Counted from the first letter of the stretch, positions 52,301 to 60,038 are shown. The stretch: DNA of 64,000 nucleotides from CAZDDI01 sp964504195 (GCA_964504195.1 CAZDDI010000016.1:1-64000), one strand, 5' to 3'. Notes: generated from the letters alone by a model not told the origin. A program made the numbers and translations.

Positions 52301-52693
52301 GGAAGCGAGGGGAACGCCGTGCTTGCGCGAGACCGCGTTGAGATCGGCCCCTAGCGCGATGAGGGCGCGCAAAGCGCCCAGATGGCCCCAGTTCACGGCG
52401 GTCAGCAGCGCAGTGTCGTCATCCTTGTCGCGGGCTTCGAGATCGGCCCTGGCCTCCGCCAGATAGCCCAGCACGTCCGGGTGGTTGCCCTCGGCGGCGC
52501 GAATCAGGGCGGTGCCTTGATCGTGGTTATCGCGCGTGTCTACGGGCATCCCCAGCGCGAGATACGCGCGCACCGCGTCCCCATCGCCCGCTTTGGCGCA
52601 ACGCAAAAACAAATCCTCGGTATAAGCATTGACCGTAGGCAGTAGGCCGCGGGCAATTAAACAAGCGGTAGCGTGTTCGAGCGATAAAGTCAT
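49364..52693 (-). CDS. giant ankyrin-repeat protein
   Basis: 1109 residues, nearly all ankyrin repeats, about thirty of them, in the pattern G.T(A/P)L..A...GH......LL.AGA(D/N). There is no signal peptide and no enzymatic domain. A degenerate stretch of about 70 residues sits near the middle (QPVEETLAAFGFDVEPEMD). GGAGA lies just before the chosen ATG. Such long arrays bind proteins and are frequent in symbionts but also in large free-living genomes. It is a single gene on its own between a perfect palindrome upstream and the desulfhydrase gene. Confidence 0.85.
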   Translation of the reverse strand: MTLSLEHATACLIARGLLPTVNAYTEDLFLRCAKAGDGDAVRAYLALGMPVDTRDNHDQGTALIRAAEGNHPDVLGYLAEARADLEARDKDDDTALLTAVNWGHLGALRALIALGADLNAVSRKHGVPLASAVSDHKPDLIAALLEAGADVDASWGEHGDCPLYTALVEDNATYVAQLIAAGANVNARIAHHKRTLLLSAIHRKRESIALQLIAASADPEASDALGWTPWRTAMYLDQPEVAAALTAAGAQTPYAPEVRFFQAAQTGNVAALRDALHAGVDINACDPDGYTALMLACYTGHDQAVRFLLAQGAATTSPLPDKSSPLMLAVHALSLPCVEALLEHGVPPHDGPDWALLGKPARENARDILVRLVAAGADINGGEYTALHWVAIKQHLRLLDWLIEAGANLDAQTGDGDTPLKKATGLRQGQAALRLIAAGANPKLAGSRGQTPLHDAAAQGHAAVVSALLAAGAAPGARDDLGLMPLDQASSMGHTECDQLLRRALLYQPVEETLAAFGFDVEPEMDALPAAFFPRLAQTLPATALLVAVEEDETQLVAGLLRAGLAPDERNGYAETALMVAAAKGHTSIVQALLRAGADVGAQSNTGSTALHKAAYNGELGALRALLAAGSDPNHYDNWRHTPVHAAAEGGHIAALAALHLVGGALDPDPVGESPLMRAVRFDKHEALLWLIESGAQVNTRNHMLDTPLSLAVAKRNVAGAARLLDAGAAADAVGKDGYTPLMLAAEAGEQELVRLLLQARADPLLRNAQGQSTLDLAANRPEVAAILSAATGTTPQVPSLRPAEVPPKPPLHRAAQRGDLAGVQQLLAEGIPVDTRSTRGDTALMLAAERGHTEIVQALLAARADVHARNGVGTDAVALTLVFGHDETRAVLEAAGAARGLAALDRMAEHLGRLDALSAALSAGSIAKVTALVESGEVDIDGLGAGQQSALIRAVQQGDAPLARLVLALGADIELPTPGGFTPLMMAARSNQPTLATLLLTAGAAVDAVASSGVTALLLAAGEGFLEMVDCLLTDGADPNRGDNTNVTPLMQAIASGNEAVAQRLIAAGADSHARTTSGMSVNDWKLLYNQPESLAQPRPLKEKSRNK

Positions 52694-52792
52694 ACATGTC
52701 TCCACGGGTTGTCTGTAACCACGTAACTACTGAGTATACATGCACCGCGATAACGGGCAAGTTGCGGCCTGGCATTGTCCGTCAACACACAA

Positions 52793-52819
52793 ACGGGGCG
52801 GAGTCTAACTCCGCCCCGT
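52793..52819. terminator. 12-bp stem after ppsR
   Basis: ACGGGGCGGAGT (52793-52804) and its exact complement (52808-52819) with a 3-base loop, 16 bases past the stop of ppsR (minus strand). It is a plausible terminator, though the tail is TTGTGTG rather than a run of T. Confidence 0.6.
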
Positions 52820-52834
52820 GCTGCGCTTATTGTT

Positions 52835-53680
52835 TCAATAGGGGCCGGCGGTGCCCCGCGATTTTGCTCCGAAGCGTCGGCTGATCAGCGCGATGATTTC
52901 GTTGGCGCTGGATTCGATGGGCTTATCGGTTACATCTATGGTGGAGAAACCGCCTTTGAGGAACACCCGCTGCGCGGCTTGCAGCTCTTCTTCGATGCTC
53001 TCGTAGTCGCTGTAGTCTTTTAGCTTGCGGACGCCCATCGCTTGTTGGCGCGTGCGGCGGTGCTGGATGAGTTGCGCTGGGTTGATGCGCAGCCCGATGA
53101 CGCGGCGCGGATCGAGTTCGAAGATTTCTGGTGGGGTGGGGATGTCTTTCACCAGTGGCAGGTTGGCTACCTTCCAGCCCAACACGGCCAGGTACATGCT
53201 CAACGGCGTCTTACCAGCGCGAGAGACGCCGGTCAGCATGATCTCGGCGTTCTTCCAGCCTTCCGGGTGTTTGCCATCGTCGTGCGCCATCGTGAAATCA
53301 ATGGCGGCGATGCGCTCGAAGTAGTCCTGGTTGAGGCGGCGATACAGTCCCGGCTGCTCTAGCGGTGGCGTCTCCAGGCGCGTGCTCAGCGCCGTGACGA
53401 GCGATCCCATCAGGTCAATGGCTTCCACTTGTTGCGCGGCGGCCTCGCTGAGCAGATGCTCGCGCAGCTCGGATTGCACCAGTGTATGCACGATCAGCCC
53501 GCCATCTTGGGCGGCGCGTGCGACGGCTTCGGTGATTTGCGCGGGCTGCCGGACGTGCGCAATGGTCAGCACCGCTGGGCGGCGCTCGCCAAATTGTGCC
53601 AGCACCGTATGCACGACCTGTTCGCCGCTGCTGCCGGTGCCGCCGGAAATGATGTAAATGGGGGCTGGTGCGTGTGTCAT
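52835..53680 (-). CDS. ppsR: PEP synthase/PPDK regulatory protein
   Basis: 281 residues of the DUF299 family. It opens IYIISGGTGSSGEQVV and carries the Walker-type loop IMLTGVSRAGKTPLSMYLA (about 155-173), then IPTPPEIFELDPRRVIGL. These proteins switch PEP synthase or pyruvate phosphate dikinase off and on by ADP-dependent phosphorylation and phosphate-driven removal, so the host uses pyruvate-PEP cycling; the dikinase itself is not in the window. The start MTHA with AAAGGA upstream is preferred. The open frame extends 74 codons further through a repeat (TTENTEF..FSVLSV). Confidence 0.85.
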   Translation of the reverse strand: MTHAPAPIYIISGGTGSSGEQVVHTVLAQFGERRPAVLTIAHVRQPAQITEAVARAAQDGGLIVHTLVQSELREHLLSEAAAQQVEAIDLMGSLVTALSTRLETPPLEQPGLYRRLNQDYFERIAAIDFTMAHDDGKHPEGWKNAEIMLTGVSRAGKTPLSMYLAVLGWKVANLPLVKDIPTPPEIFELDPRRVIGLRINPAQLIQHRRTRQQAMGVRKLKDYSDYESIEEELQAAQRVFLKGGFSTIDVTDKPIESSANEIIALISRRFGAKSRGTAGPY

Positions 53681-53745
53681 GTCTGGTTTTTCCTTTGACA
53701 AGTAGATACCGGAAACAGAACACAACTGTGGATAGTGTACCAGAT

Positions 53746-53803
53746 TTATCACAGAGAGCACGGAGAATCCAGAAAAAAACTCCGTGTTCTCTGTGGTAAA
53801 AAA
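53746..53803. repeat. inverted repeat, CACAGAGAGCACGGAG family
   Basis: TATCACAGAGAGCACGGAG (53748-53766) and CTCCGTGTTCTCTGTGGTA (53781-53799), 17 of 19 positions complementary, with a T-rich tail on the plus strand. It is a widespread intergenic repeat and, on the minus strand, may terminate the glutaminyl-tRNA synthetase gene. Confidence 0.6.
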
Positions 53804-53810
53804 TTCCTTT

Positions 53811-55514
53811 CTATTTCCCTTTTTGCTGCATCTTGGCCCAGGTGTCCTTGAGTGAGACGGTGAGGTTGAAGACGGGCCGCTCTGGGGTGCTGTCTGGGTC
53901 AACGCAGAAATAGCCCGTCCGCATGAATTGGAAGCGGTCGCCAGGCTTTAAGTCAACCAGCGCGGGTTCCAGTTTGCTTGTGGGGAGCACTTCCAGCGAA
54001 TTAGGATTGATATTATCCAGCCAGGTCTGTCCCTCGGCCACGTCGTAGGGGTTCTCTTTGAGGAAGAGCTGCTCGTACAGCCGCACTTCGGCGTTGCGCG
54101 CGTGTACTGCCGAGACCCAGTGCAGCGTGCCCTTGGGCTTGCGCCCGTCGGGGGCCTCGCCGCCGCGCGTGGTCGGGTCGTAAGTGACATGGACTTCCAC
54201 TACATTGCCGTCCGCATCCTTTTCTACGCCGGTGCAGGTGACGAGATAGGCGTACTTGAGCCGCACCTCGCGGCCCGGCGCCAGGCGGAAGTATTTGCCG
54301 GGTGGGTTCTCCATGAAGTCTTCCTGCTCGATGTAGAGCTCCCGCGCAAAAGGCACTTGCCGCGTCCCCATCTCCGGGTGGAAGGGGTGGTTTTCCGCCT
54401 CGAACCATTCCACTTGCCCTTCGGGGTAGTTGTCAATCACCACCTTGAGCGGGCGCAGCACAGCCATCGTGCGGGGCGCGCGTTCGTTCATGTCCTGGCG
54501 GATACAGTATTCGAGCAGGCCGTAATCCACGATGCTATTGGCCTTTGCTACACCGATGCGCTCGGTGAAGTCGCGGATAGCCTCGGCAGTGAAGCCGCGC
54601 CGCCGCAGCCCGGCAACGGTGGGCATGCGCGGATCGTCCCAGCCATGCACACGGCCTTCTTGCACCAGCTTGAGCAGGTGCCGCTTGCTCATCACCGTGT
54701 AGGTGAGGTTAAGCCGCGCAAACTCGATCTGCTGCGGGTGATAGATACCCAGTTGCTCGAGATACCAGTCGTAGAGCGGGCGGTGCGCCTCGAATTCTAG
54801 CGTGCAAATCGAGTGGGTGATGCCTTCGATGGAGTCTTCCAGTCCGTGCGCCCAGTCGTACATCGGGTAGATGCACCAGGCGTCGCCGGTGCGGTGGTGC
54901 GGCGCGTGGAGGATGCGATACATCACGGGGTCGCGCAGGTTGAGATTGGGCGAGGCCATATCAATTTTGGCGCGGAGCACGCGGGTGCCGTCCGGAAACT
55001 CGCCCGCCCGCATCCGCCGGAACAGGTCGAGATTCTCTTCGATGGAGCGGTCGCGGTAGGGGCTGTTCTTGCCCGGTTCGGTGAGCGTGCCGCGATACTC
55101 GCGGATTTCCTCGGCGGTGAGATCGTCAACGTAGGCCACGCCTTGTTGGATGAGCTGTTCGGCCCACAGATACATCTGCTCGAAGTAATCGGCAGAGAAG
55201 ATCGGCTCCAGCTCAAAATCAGGCACGAGCCAGCGTACATCGGCGATGATGGATTCGACGTACTCGATTTCCTCTTTGACGGGGTTGGTATCGTCGAAGC
55301 GGAGATTGAACTTGCCGCCGTAATCGCGGGCGATGCCGGAGTTCAGGCAGATGGATTTGGCGTGGCCGATGTGGAGCCAGCCGTTCGGCTCCGGTGGGAA
55401 GCGCGTGTGGACGCGCCCGCCAAACTTGCCGGTGCGCAGGTCTTCATCAATGATTGCGCGGATAAAATCGGTAGTGGGGCGATTCTCTCCGTTGGTCTCA
55501 GTGTTCTCTTCCAT
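53811..55514 (-). CDS. glnS: glutaminyl-tRNA synthetase
   Basis: 567 residues of the class I GlnRS. The HIGH-type motif is FPPEPNGWLHIGHAKSICLN, given as PEPNGWLHIGHAK (about 43-55), and the KMSKS-type loop is VMSKRHLLKLV (about 285). The C-terminal anticodon-binding beta-barrels are complete (ending RPVFNLTVSLKDTWAK). It charges tRNA-Gln directly, so this organism does not rely only on the amidotransferase route. The start at MEEN, with a G-rich SD, is preferred over an upstream extension. It is a single gene followed by a hairpin repeat. Confidence 0.95.
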   Translation of the reverse strand: MEENTETNGENRPTTDFIRAIIDEDLRTGKFGGRVHTRFPPEPNGWLHIGHAKSICLNSGIARDYGGKFNLRFDDTNPVKEEIEYVESIIADVRWLVPDFELEPIFSADYFEQMYLWAEQLIQQGVAYVDDLTAEEIREYRGTLTEPGKNSPYRDRSIEENLDLFRRMRAGEFPDGTRVLRAKIDMASPNLNLRDPVMYRILHAPHHRTGDAWCIYPMYDWAHGLEDSIEGITHSICTLEFEAHRPLYDWYLEQLGIYHPQQIEFARLNLTYTVMSKRHLLKLVQEGRVHGWDDPRMPTVAGLRRRGFTAEAIRDFTERIGVAKANSIVDYGLLEYCIRQDMNERAPRTMAVLRPLKVVIDNYPEGQVEWFEAENHPFHPEMGTRQVPFARELYIEQEDFMENPPGKYFRLAPGREVRLKYAYLVTCTGVEKDADGNVVEVHVTYDPTTRGGEAPDGRKPKGTLHWVSAVHARNAEVRLYEQLFLKENPYDVAEGQTWLDNINPNSLEVLPTSKLEPALVDLKPGDRFQFMRTGYFCVDPDSTPERPVFNLTVSLKDTWAKMQQKGK

Positions 55515-55593
55515 AGCATACCCCCTGGCGTGTGGATGGGCGCTGCGCCGCAACGCCAGAGAGTATTGTAGCATATTTCAGCCAGTTAGCGAA

Positions 55594-56040
55594 TTAACCA
55601 CCGCAATAGATGCCCCGGCGTTTCGAGCGCCGGTCGTAGGTGATGCCTATCCGTATTTCGTCGGGTTGCGCCAGCTCTGCACTTTCAAGTTGGTAAGAGA
55701 ACTCGATTTCCACAATCCGGTAGTGTTCATCGCTGCCGGTGCCTCTGCCTTCCAGAATTGCGGTTACGGTTACTCGAGCTCCACCGTAGCGTTCGATATC
55801 TTCCAGGGCATCTCTACGCACAGAAGCTTCACACCCTGGAAGTGCCAGCGCTACCGCTTTTTCTGCATCTTGTTCAATCACCGCGTTCAGATAGGCGCGC
55901 GCCAAGTCACTGTTAGAGGGCATATTATTATAACTAGTAAACCCCCACAGCATCGGCAGTAGTCCGCAAATCATACATGCCAGCAGAGCTCCCGCTGCTG
56001 CATAGAGCAGTGGGTATTTTAGGTTGTGACCAAAATTCAT
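55594..56040 (-). CDS. membrane-anchored DUF4878-like protein
   Basis: 148 residues. One N-terminal helix (about 12-33) is followed by a soluble domain of about 110 residues: YNNMPSNSDLARAYLNAVIEQD, given as LARAYLNAVIEQDAEKA, then alternating beta strands (GARVTVTAILEGRG and VEIEFSYQLES). The layout resembles NTF2-like or DUF4878 domains fixed to the membrane. AGGAG is 10 bases upstream. Role is unknown. It lies 80 bp before glnS in the same direction. Confidence 0.6.
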   Translation of the reverse strand: MNFGHNLKYPLLYAAAGALLACMICGLLPMLWGFTSYNNMPSNSDLARAYLNAVIEQDAEKAVALALPGCEASVRRDALEDIERYGGARVTVTAILEGRGTGSDEHYRIVEIEFSYQLESAELAQPDEIRIGITYDRRSKRRGIYCGG

Positions 56041-56165
56041 GGGTGTGTTTCTCCTAACTCAGCCAAGCCGGAATAAAACGAGTTTGCGCAGGTTGGTTTC
56101 TCAATACCAGGGCACATTGTAGCCCATTTCGGAAAGTTAGCGAGAGTCTGAAAGGTGTGAAGCGG

Positions 56166-57485
56166 TTAGCGGCGTGCCTCTACATAGCCTAAATCCGCAG
56201 CGCGGAGGAAGGCCGTTTGCGCTTCTTCCCCGCGCCCCAGGGTTTGGAGTGCCAGCCCTTGCAGGTAATGGGCCTGGGGGAAATCGCCTGCAGCTTCCAG
56301 TGGAGCGAGGGCCCCCGCTGCATCGCCACGCAAAAGTTGCGCCCAGCCTAGAAGCAGTTGGGCTTCCGGATCGCTGGGAGCGAGACGCACCGCGCCCGTG
56401 GCAGCACGTAAGGGGTAATCGCCCTGATAAAAGTTACGCTCCAGATAGAAGCGCGCGGCGGCTTTCCAGATTTCGGGGTCGTTTGGGGCGCGTTCCAGCG
56501 TGGCGTCTATCCACCGTGGGGTAGCCTCATAGCGCCCCGCGAGCGCCTGTGCGGCGGCCATCCCCAGACACGCCGCCGCATTGCCCGGATCGAGCGTGTG
56601 CGCTTTCCAGAGTGCGGTCTCCGCCAGCTCCACATCCCCCTGACGGAGCGCGTGCGTTCCTAGCAGTAGCCAGTAGAGCGGCGTTTCTGGTTGCAGGCGC
56701 GTGGCTTCTTCCAGATGATAGCGTGCGTCCCCTGAGCCTGTCGAAGGGCCGTCCCCTGAGCCTGCCGAAGGGCCGTTCCCTGAGCCTGCCGAAGGGTTGC
56801 GGCTTAACGTCTCGCCCAGCCAGGCATGGGCTTCGGCGAGGGTCGGATCGCTGGCAACGGTGCGCTGGAGCACGCAGATAGCCGGTTGCCCCTCCCCCGA
56901 CTGGAGCAGGTCTAATCCCCGTGCCAGATCATCCGCCGGGAGCAGCGATGCGGGCAGGAGTGCTGCGTGCAGGCGTTGCGCGCGAGCGTCGGCGGGCGCG
57001 ACTGCCGCCCACCGCGCGACGATGGGGGCAGCTGCTTCGCAATCGCCGCGGTGTAGTGTGGCTGTAGCGAGGGTCGCCAGTGCGAGGCGGTCTTGTGGAT
57101 AGCGTTCTAAGCGGGCCGTAGCGACGCGCTCGGCGGTCTCGTATTCGCCCGCCTGGAGCAGTAGCCCTAATTGTGTTGTGATGACCTGTTCGCGTGGTGC
57201 GTTGCGGCGCATAGCTTCGCTGAGCGCGTTCAGCCCCTCGCCGGGGTGGCCCCACTCGTAGTAGAGCTCCGCCAGCCGCAGGGCTGGTTCGTACTCGCCA
57301 GGAAGTTGGGCAATGGCCTGTTGATAAGCGTGGGCGGCGGCGGTGCGTTGCCCGGTGGCGGCCAGCCGCTCCGCTTGCTCTAGTGCGCGCAGCCCCGCAG
57401 AGTGGGGCGCTGATTCGGCCAGCATCAACATACTCCCGGCCAGCAACAGCGCCAGGAGCACGAAGGAAGCGAGACGCGCTTTCAT
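56166..57485 (-). CDS. exported TPR protein with in-frame repeat insert
   Basis: 439 residues. An N-terminal hydrophobic helix (about 5-24) acts as signal or anchor. About ten TPR units follow (for example AAHAYQQAIAQLPGEYEPALRLA, given as AYQQAIAQLP and EPALRLAELYY). Between two units lies a low-complexity insert NPSAGSGNGPSAGSGDGPST, translated from three 24-bp repeats at 56726-56797. The start overlaps the stop of the glycosidase gene (ATGA), so both are made together. TPR proteins of this kind scaffold complexes, and the partner may be exported polysaccharide machinery. Confidence 0.8.
   Translation of the reverse strand: MKARLASFVLLALLLAGSMLMLAESAPHSAGLRALEQAERLAATGQRTAAAHAYQQAIAQLPGEYEPALRLAELYYEWGHPGEGLNALSEAMRRNAPREQVITTQLGLLLQAGEYETAERVATARLERYPQDRLALATLATATLHRGDCEAAAPIVARWAAVAPADARAQRLHAALLPASLLPADDLARGLDLLQSGEGQPAICVLQRTVASDPTLAEAHAWLGETLSRNPSAGSGNGPSAGSGDGPSTGSGDARYHLEEATRLQPETPLYWLLLGTHALRQGDVELAETALWKAHTLDPGNAAACLGMAAAQALAGRYEATPRWIDATLERAPNDPEIWKAAARFYLERNFYQGDYPLRAATGAVRLAPSDPEAQLLLGWAQLLRGDAAGALAPLEAAGDFPQAHYLQGLALQTLGRGEEAQTAFLRAADLGYVEARR
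56726..56797. repeat. three tandem 24-bp repeats inside the TPR gene
   Basis: Three direct copies of a unit whose core is CCCTGAGCCTGYCGAAGGG, with only 1-3 differences between units. The core is the CCTTCGACAGGCTCAGGG-type dispersed repeat. Being 24 bp, each copy keeps the frame and adds eight residues (xPSxGSGx). Confidence 0.75.
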
Positions 57486-59524
57486 GGCCCGCTAGCCTGC
57501 TGCGCCACGAGAGGCAGGTATTGGCGTCCGCGGATGACGAGCATCCCGATGTTTAGCGTGAGCGTGAGCGGCTCCGGCCCGCCGGGGATATGGAAGGTGT
57601 AAGGTGGGGCGAAGTGTTCCGGTGCGTGCAGGTGTACCCGCTGCGTGCCGATGGTAACCGTGCGGGTGATGCTCCAGGTATGCCCCGCACCGCTGGCGAT
57701 GGGTGCGCCGGTGAGGTCGCGCCATACGATGCTGGTGGCATCTAGCGAGACTTCAGCGGGGTCTTGTACGCCGTTGTTGTTGCCATCGTCATACACGGTA
57801 ACGGTGAGCGCGACGGTGCGGGTGAGGATGGCGGTGGTGCTGAGGGGGGCCGACCACGCGCTCCAGTTGCCCGCCTGGTCGCGGGCGCGCGCGCGGAAAT
57901 ACCACGCGCCGCCGGAAGGCAGCGCGGCGGTAGTATGGGTGACGCCCTGGGTCTCCGCCAGTCCCGCGACGCGTGACCAGGGGCCGGCGCTGTTGCTGGC
58001 GCGCGCGATCTCCGTGTACCAGTAGCCCGCGCCGCCGTCGCTGACCGTCCAGGTGAGCGGAACGGTGGAGGTGTAAATCACCGGTGGCGCGTGGAGCGTC
58101 AACTGCGGCGGCTTAGTATCGTGCTGGATGAGCAGTACCGGCGGCCCGCCGATGTGGTAGATGCGGTCGGGGTTGTGGTTGTTGGTGGCTGGGGACAGTG
58201 GGATGGCGAACTGCCCCCCGGTAGCGGTCAGCGTGGTGGTGGTGCCATCCTGACTCACGAGCGTGGCGGTGGGCAGGAGCGCGGCGGCGGTGTAAGTGAG
58301 CGGGGTGCCGGTAGCGTTCCACAGCACATCTACGCGCCCGTGCGGCGTACCCCAGAACGTGACGCGCACGGTTTGCGCGCCGAGCGGCCCGCTTACCTGG
58401 TTCTCGTCGCGTAAATATTGGGCTGCCACCTGGTAACCCAGGTAGGCGGGGCGGATGCTGGCATCGTCGCGGGTGAGGCCGAAGGGGTACGGGTCAGTCA
58501 TGCCCTGGGTTTCGTCGTGCAGCCGGAAGTAGAGGACGCGCTCCACCCCGGCGGCACGGGCTTGCGCGTAAGCCTGGATGCTATGCGCGGCGGCCTCTTG
58601 CCCGGTGGCGGTGTAGTGCTGCGGCCAATCGTGGTGCTCGTCCCAGAGCGCGACGCCCAGCTCCGTGATCCACAGCGGATGCGGGCCAACGCGGTCGGCG
58701 ACGGCTTGCATGAGGCTGCGCGAGATGCTATAGGGCGTGTAGACGCTGTAGTAAAGGTGCAGGGACAGCACATCGAAGTAGCCGTTGTGGGCGGCGGCAC
58801 CGGGTTTAGCCGCCAGCACATCGAGCACTTGCACGGCGAACGTGGGTTTGCTCCAGTACGCCAGCCCGCCGAAGAGCACGGTTGCCTCCGGGTCGGCGGC
58901 TTTTACTGCCAGGTAGCCGGTCGCCAGCACCTCAGCATATTGCGCGGGCGTCCCGACCCAGAACCAGTCCAGGTCAGGCTCGTTCCAGATTTCCCAGACG
59001 CGGACATCGCCCTTGAAGTGGTTGACGACGTTATAGACGTAGGTGTACCATTGGTTGAGATCGCGCGGGGGGCAGGCGGTGGTTGTGCCGGTTTCCAGGA
59101 GCGCGGGGGTTGGGCGACCCGGAATCGCGCTCGGCTGGGCGCGCGTCGCAGCCGGAGCACATCCCGGCGCAGCGGCCCAGGCGGGCGTGGCCCAGAGGAT
59201 GCCGATGATATCCAACCCATGCGCGCGGTCAATGGCTACGACGTTTTCGTGCGGAGCGAAGGTGTAAACGCCCTGGACTTTTTCGATAGCATCCCAGCGG
59301 AAATCGAAGCGATCCCAACGTGAGCCGGCCTGGTAGGCTTGCGGCGCGCGCGTCCCCTGCGGCCCATCGTAGAACGAGAAGCACGTTCCCAGGCGGCCGT
59401 CGGCTTCGGTGACGGGTGGCAGCGGGGTGAGGCCCGCGCGCCCGGCCTGTGGCAGGCCCAGCAGCAGCGTGAACAGAAGCAATGTGAGCGCGCTGTGCCA
59501 TTTGAAGTTTGAGTTGTTGATCAT
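57482..59524 (-). CDS. secreted GH-A clan glycoside hydrolase
   Basis: 680 residues. A signal peptide (to about residue 25) precedes a TIM-barrel of clan GH-A type (about 40-385), with the acid/base Glu in WEIWNEPDLDWFW (about 181) and a nucleophile Glu in LWITELGVAL (about 288), resembling families such as GH39. Beta domains follow: an FN3/Ig-like part with LTWTVSDGGAGYWYTEI (about 465-570) and a calcium-type loop DDGNNNGVQDPAE (about 590). The end is GRQYLPLVAQQASGP, the same YLPL tail type as at 7942-10989. AGGA lies 5 bases before the chosen ATG. It likely acts on extracellular polysaccharides; the substrate is unknown. Confidence 0.8.
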   Translation of the reverse strand: MINNSNFKWHSALTLLLFTLLLGLPQAGRAGLTPLPPVTEADGRLGTCFSFYDGPQGTRAPQAYQAGSRWDRFDFRWDAIEKVQGVYTFAPHENVVAIDRAHGLDIIGILWATPAWAAAPGCAPAATRAQPSAIPGRPTPALLETGTTTACPPRDLNQWYTYVYNVVNHFKGDVRVWEIWNEPDLDWFWVGTPAQYAEVLATGYLAVKAADPEATVLFGGLAYWSKPTFAVQVLDVLAAKPGAAAHNGYFDVLSLHLYYSVYTPYSISRSLMQAVADRVGPHPLWITELGVALWDEHHDWPQHYTATGQEAAAHSIQAYAQARAAGVERVLYFRLHDETQGMTDPYPFGLTRDDASIRPAYLGYQVAAQYLRDENQVSGPLGAQTVRVTFWGTPHGRVDVLWNATGTPLTYTAAALLPTATLVSQDGTTTTLTATGGQFAIPLSPATNNHNPDRIYHIGGPPVLLIQHDTKPPQLTLHAPPVIYTSTVPLTWTVSDGGAGYWYTEIARASNSAGPWSRVAGLAETQGVTHTTAALPSGGAWYFRARARDQAGNWSAWSAPLSTTAILTRTVALTVTVYDDGNNNGVQDPAEVSLDATSIVWRDLTGAPIASGAGHTWSITRTVTIGTQRVHLHAPEHFAPPYTFHIPGGPEPLTLTLNIGMLVIRGRQYLPLVAQQASGP

Positions 59525-59704
59525 AAAGTTCCTTTGCAAATCGGTAAATCAAGATTTACGCAATGCCATCTATTGCTGGCTGTGTAACTACTGGATGCTA
59601 TGTCCTCTTTGGGAGGTTCAAGGTGTGCTACTTTGCTTGTAATTGTACCTGACACATCGCCTTCCGACAAATACCCAGCTGGGTAGCTATTCGAAAATTC
59701 CGTT

Positions 59705-59754
59705 GGTGGTTGAGATTGTCGAGACCTGGCCTGGTTTCGGTAGGCTCAACTACC
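59705..59754. repeat. inverted repeat, GGTTTCGGTAGGCTCAACTACC family
   Basis: GGTGGTTGAGATTGTCGAGACC and GGTTTCGGTAGGCTCAACTACC are arms of an imperfect hairpin (about 16 of 22 paired). It is one of the dispersed repeats of the window. The rest of 59525-59800 holds no gene that can be supported. Confidence 0.5.
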
Positions 59755-59810
59755 GTCTTCAGGAGTTTTCGGATAGCTTCTTAAAATCAACCCTGCAACG
59801 TGGGCCTGCA

Positions 59811-59838
59811 TTGACAAATCCCTCCCAGAGGCTATAAT
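59811..59838 (+). promoter_or_regulatory. consensus sigma-A promoter before secD
   Basis: TTGACA (59811-59816), a 16-base spacer, TATAAT (59833-59838): both boxes are perfect. Transcription would start near 59845, 190 bases before the secD ATG, with a terminator at 59869-59891 in between. Confidence 0.7.
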
Positions 59839-59848
59839 TCCCCCCGTT

Positions 59849-59911
59849 GTGCTTGCGGATAGTTTTATACCCGCCTTTCTGGCGGGTTTTTGTTGGCATC
59901 TTTCTATTTGA
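59849..59911 (+). CDS. possible 20-codon leader peptide
   Basis: A GTG three to five bases after the predicted transcript start opens 20 codons: MLADSFIPAFLAGFCWHLSI, then TGA. There is no SD, so it would need leaderless translation. The frame passes right through the terminator hairpin, and the peptide is hydrophobic. Its position is that of an attenuation or arrest leader for secDF. It may also be chance. Confidence 0.3.
   Translation: MLADSFIPAFLAGFCWHLSI
59869..59891 (+). terminator. intrinsic terminator in the secD leader
   Basis: ACCCGCC and GGCGGGT pair across TTTCT and are followed by TTTTT, a standard rho-independent terminator in the plus direction. It sits about 25 bases after the predicted start of transcription and 147 bases before secD, so a transcript must read through it or start later to make SecD. 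Confidence 0.7.
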
Positions 59912-60038
59912 TTTGAGCTGCTATCCAAACGAATTTTAGACGCGAATTTTTTGTTCTTATTTGCGCCCTATCAATATTTTCACGTAAAGGTAGCAGCTTG
60001 GGTTAGTTGAGATTTACTATTTTATATGAGGAGTCTCC

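Noticed and set aside
56726..56797. Possible CRISPR array
   Set aside because: The three units are directly adjacent with no spacers and lie inside a TPR coding frame.
59525..59800. Structured RNA gene
   Set aside because: No tRNA, SRP or other RNA signature was recognised; only a repeat hairpin is present.
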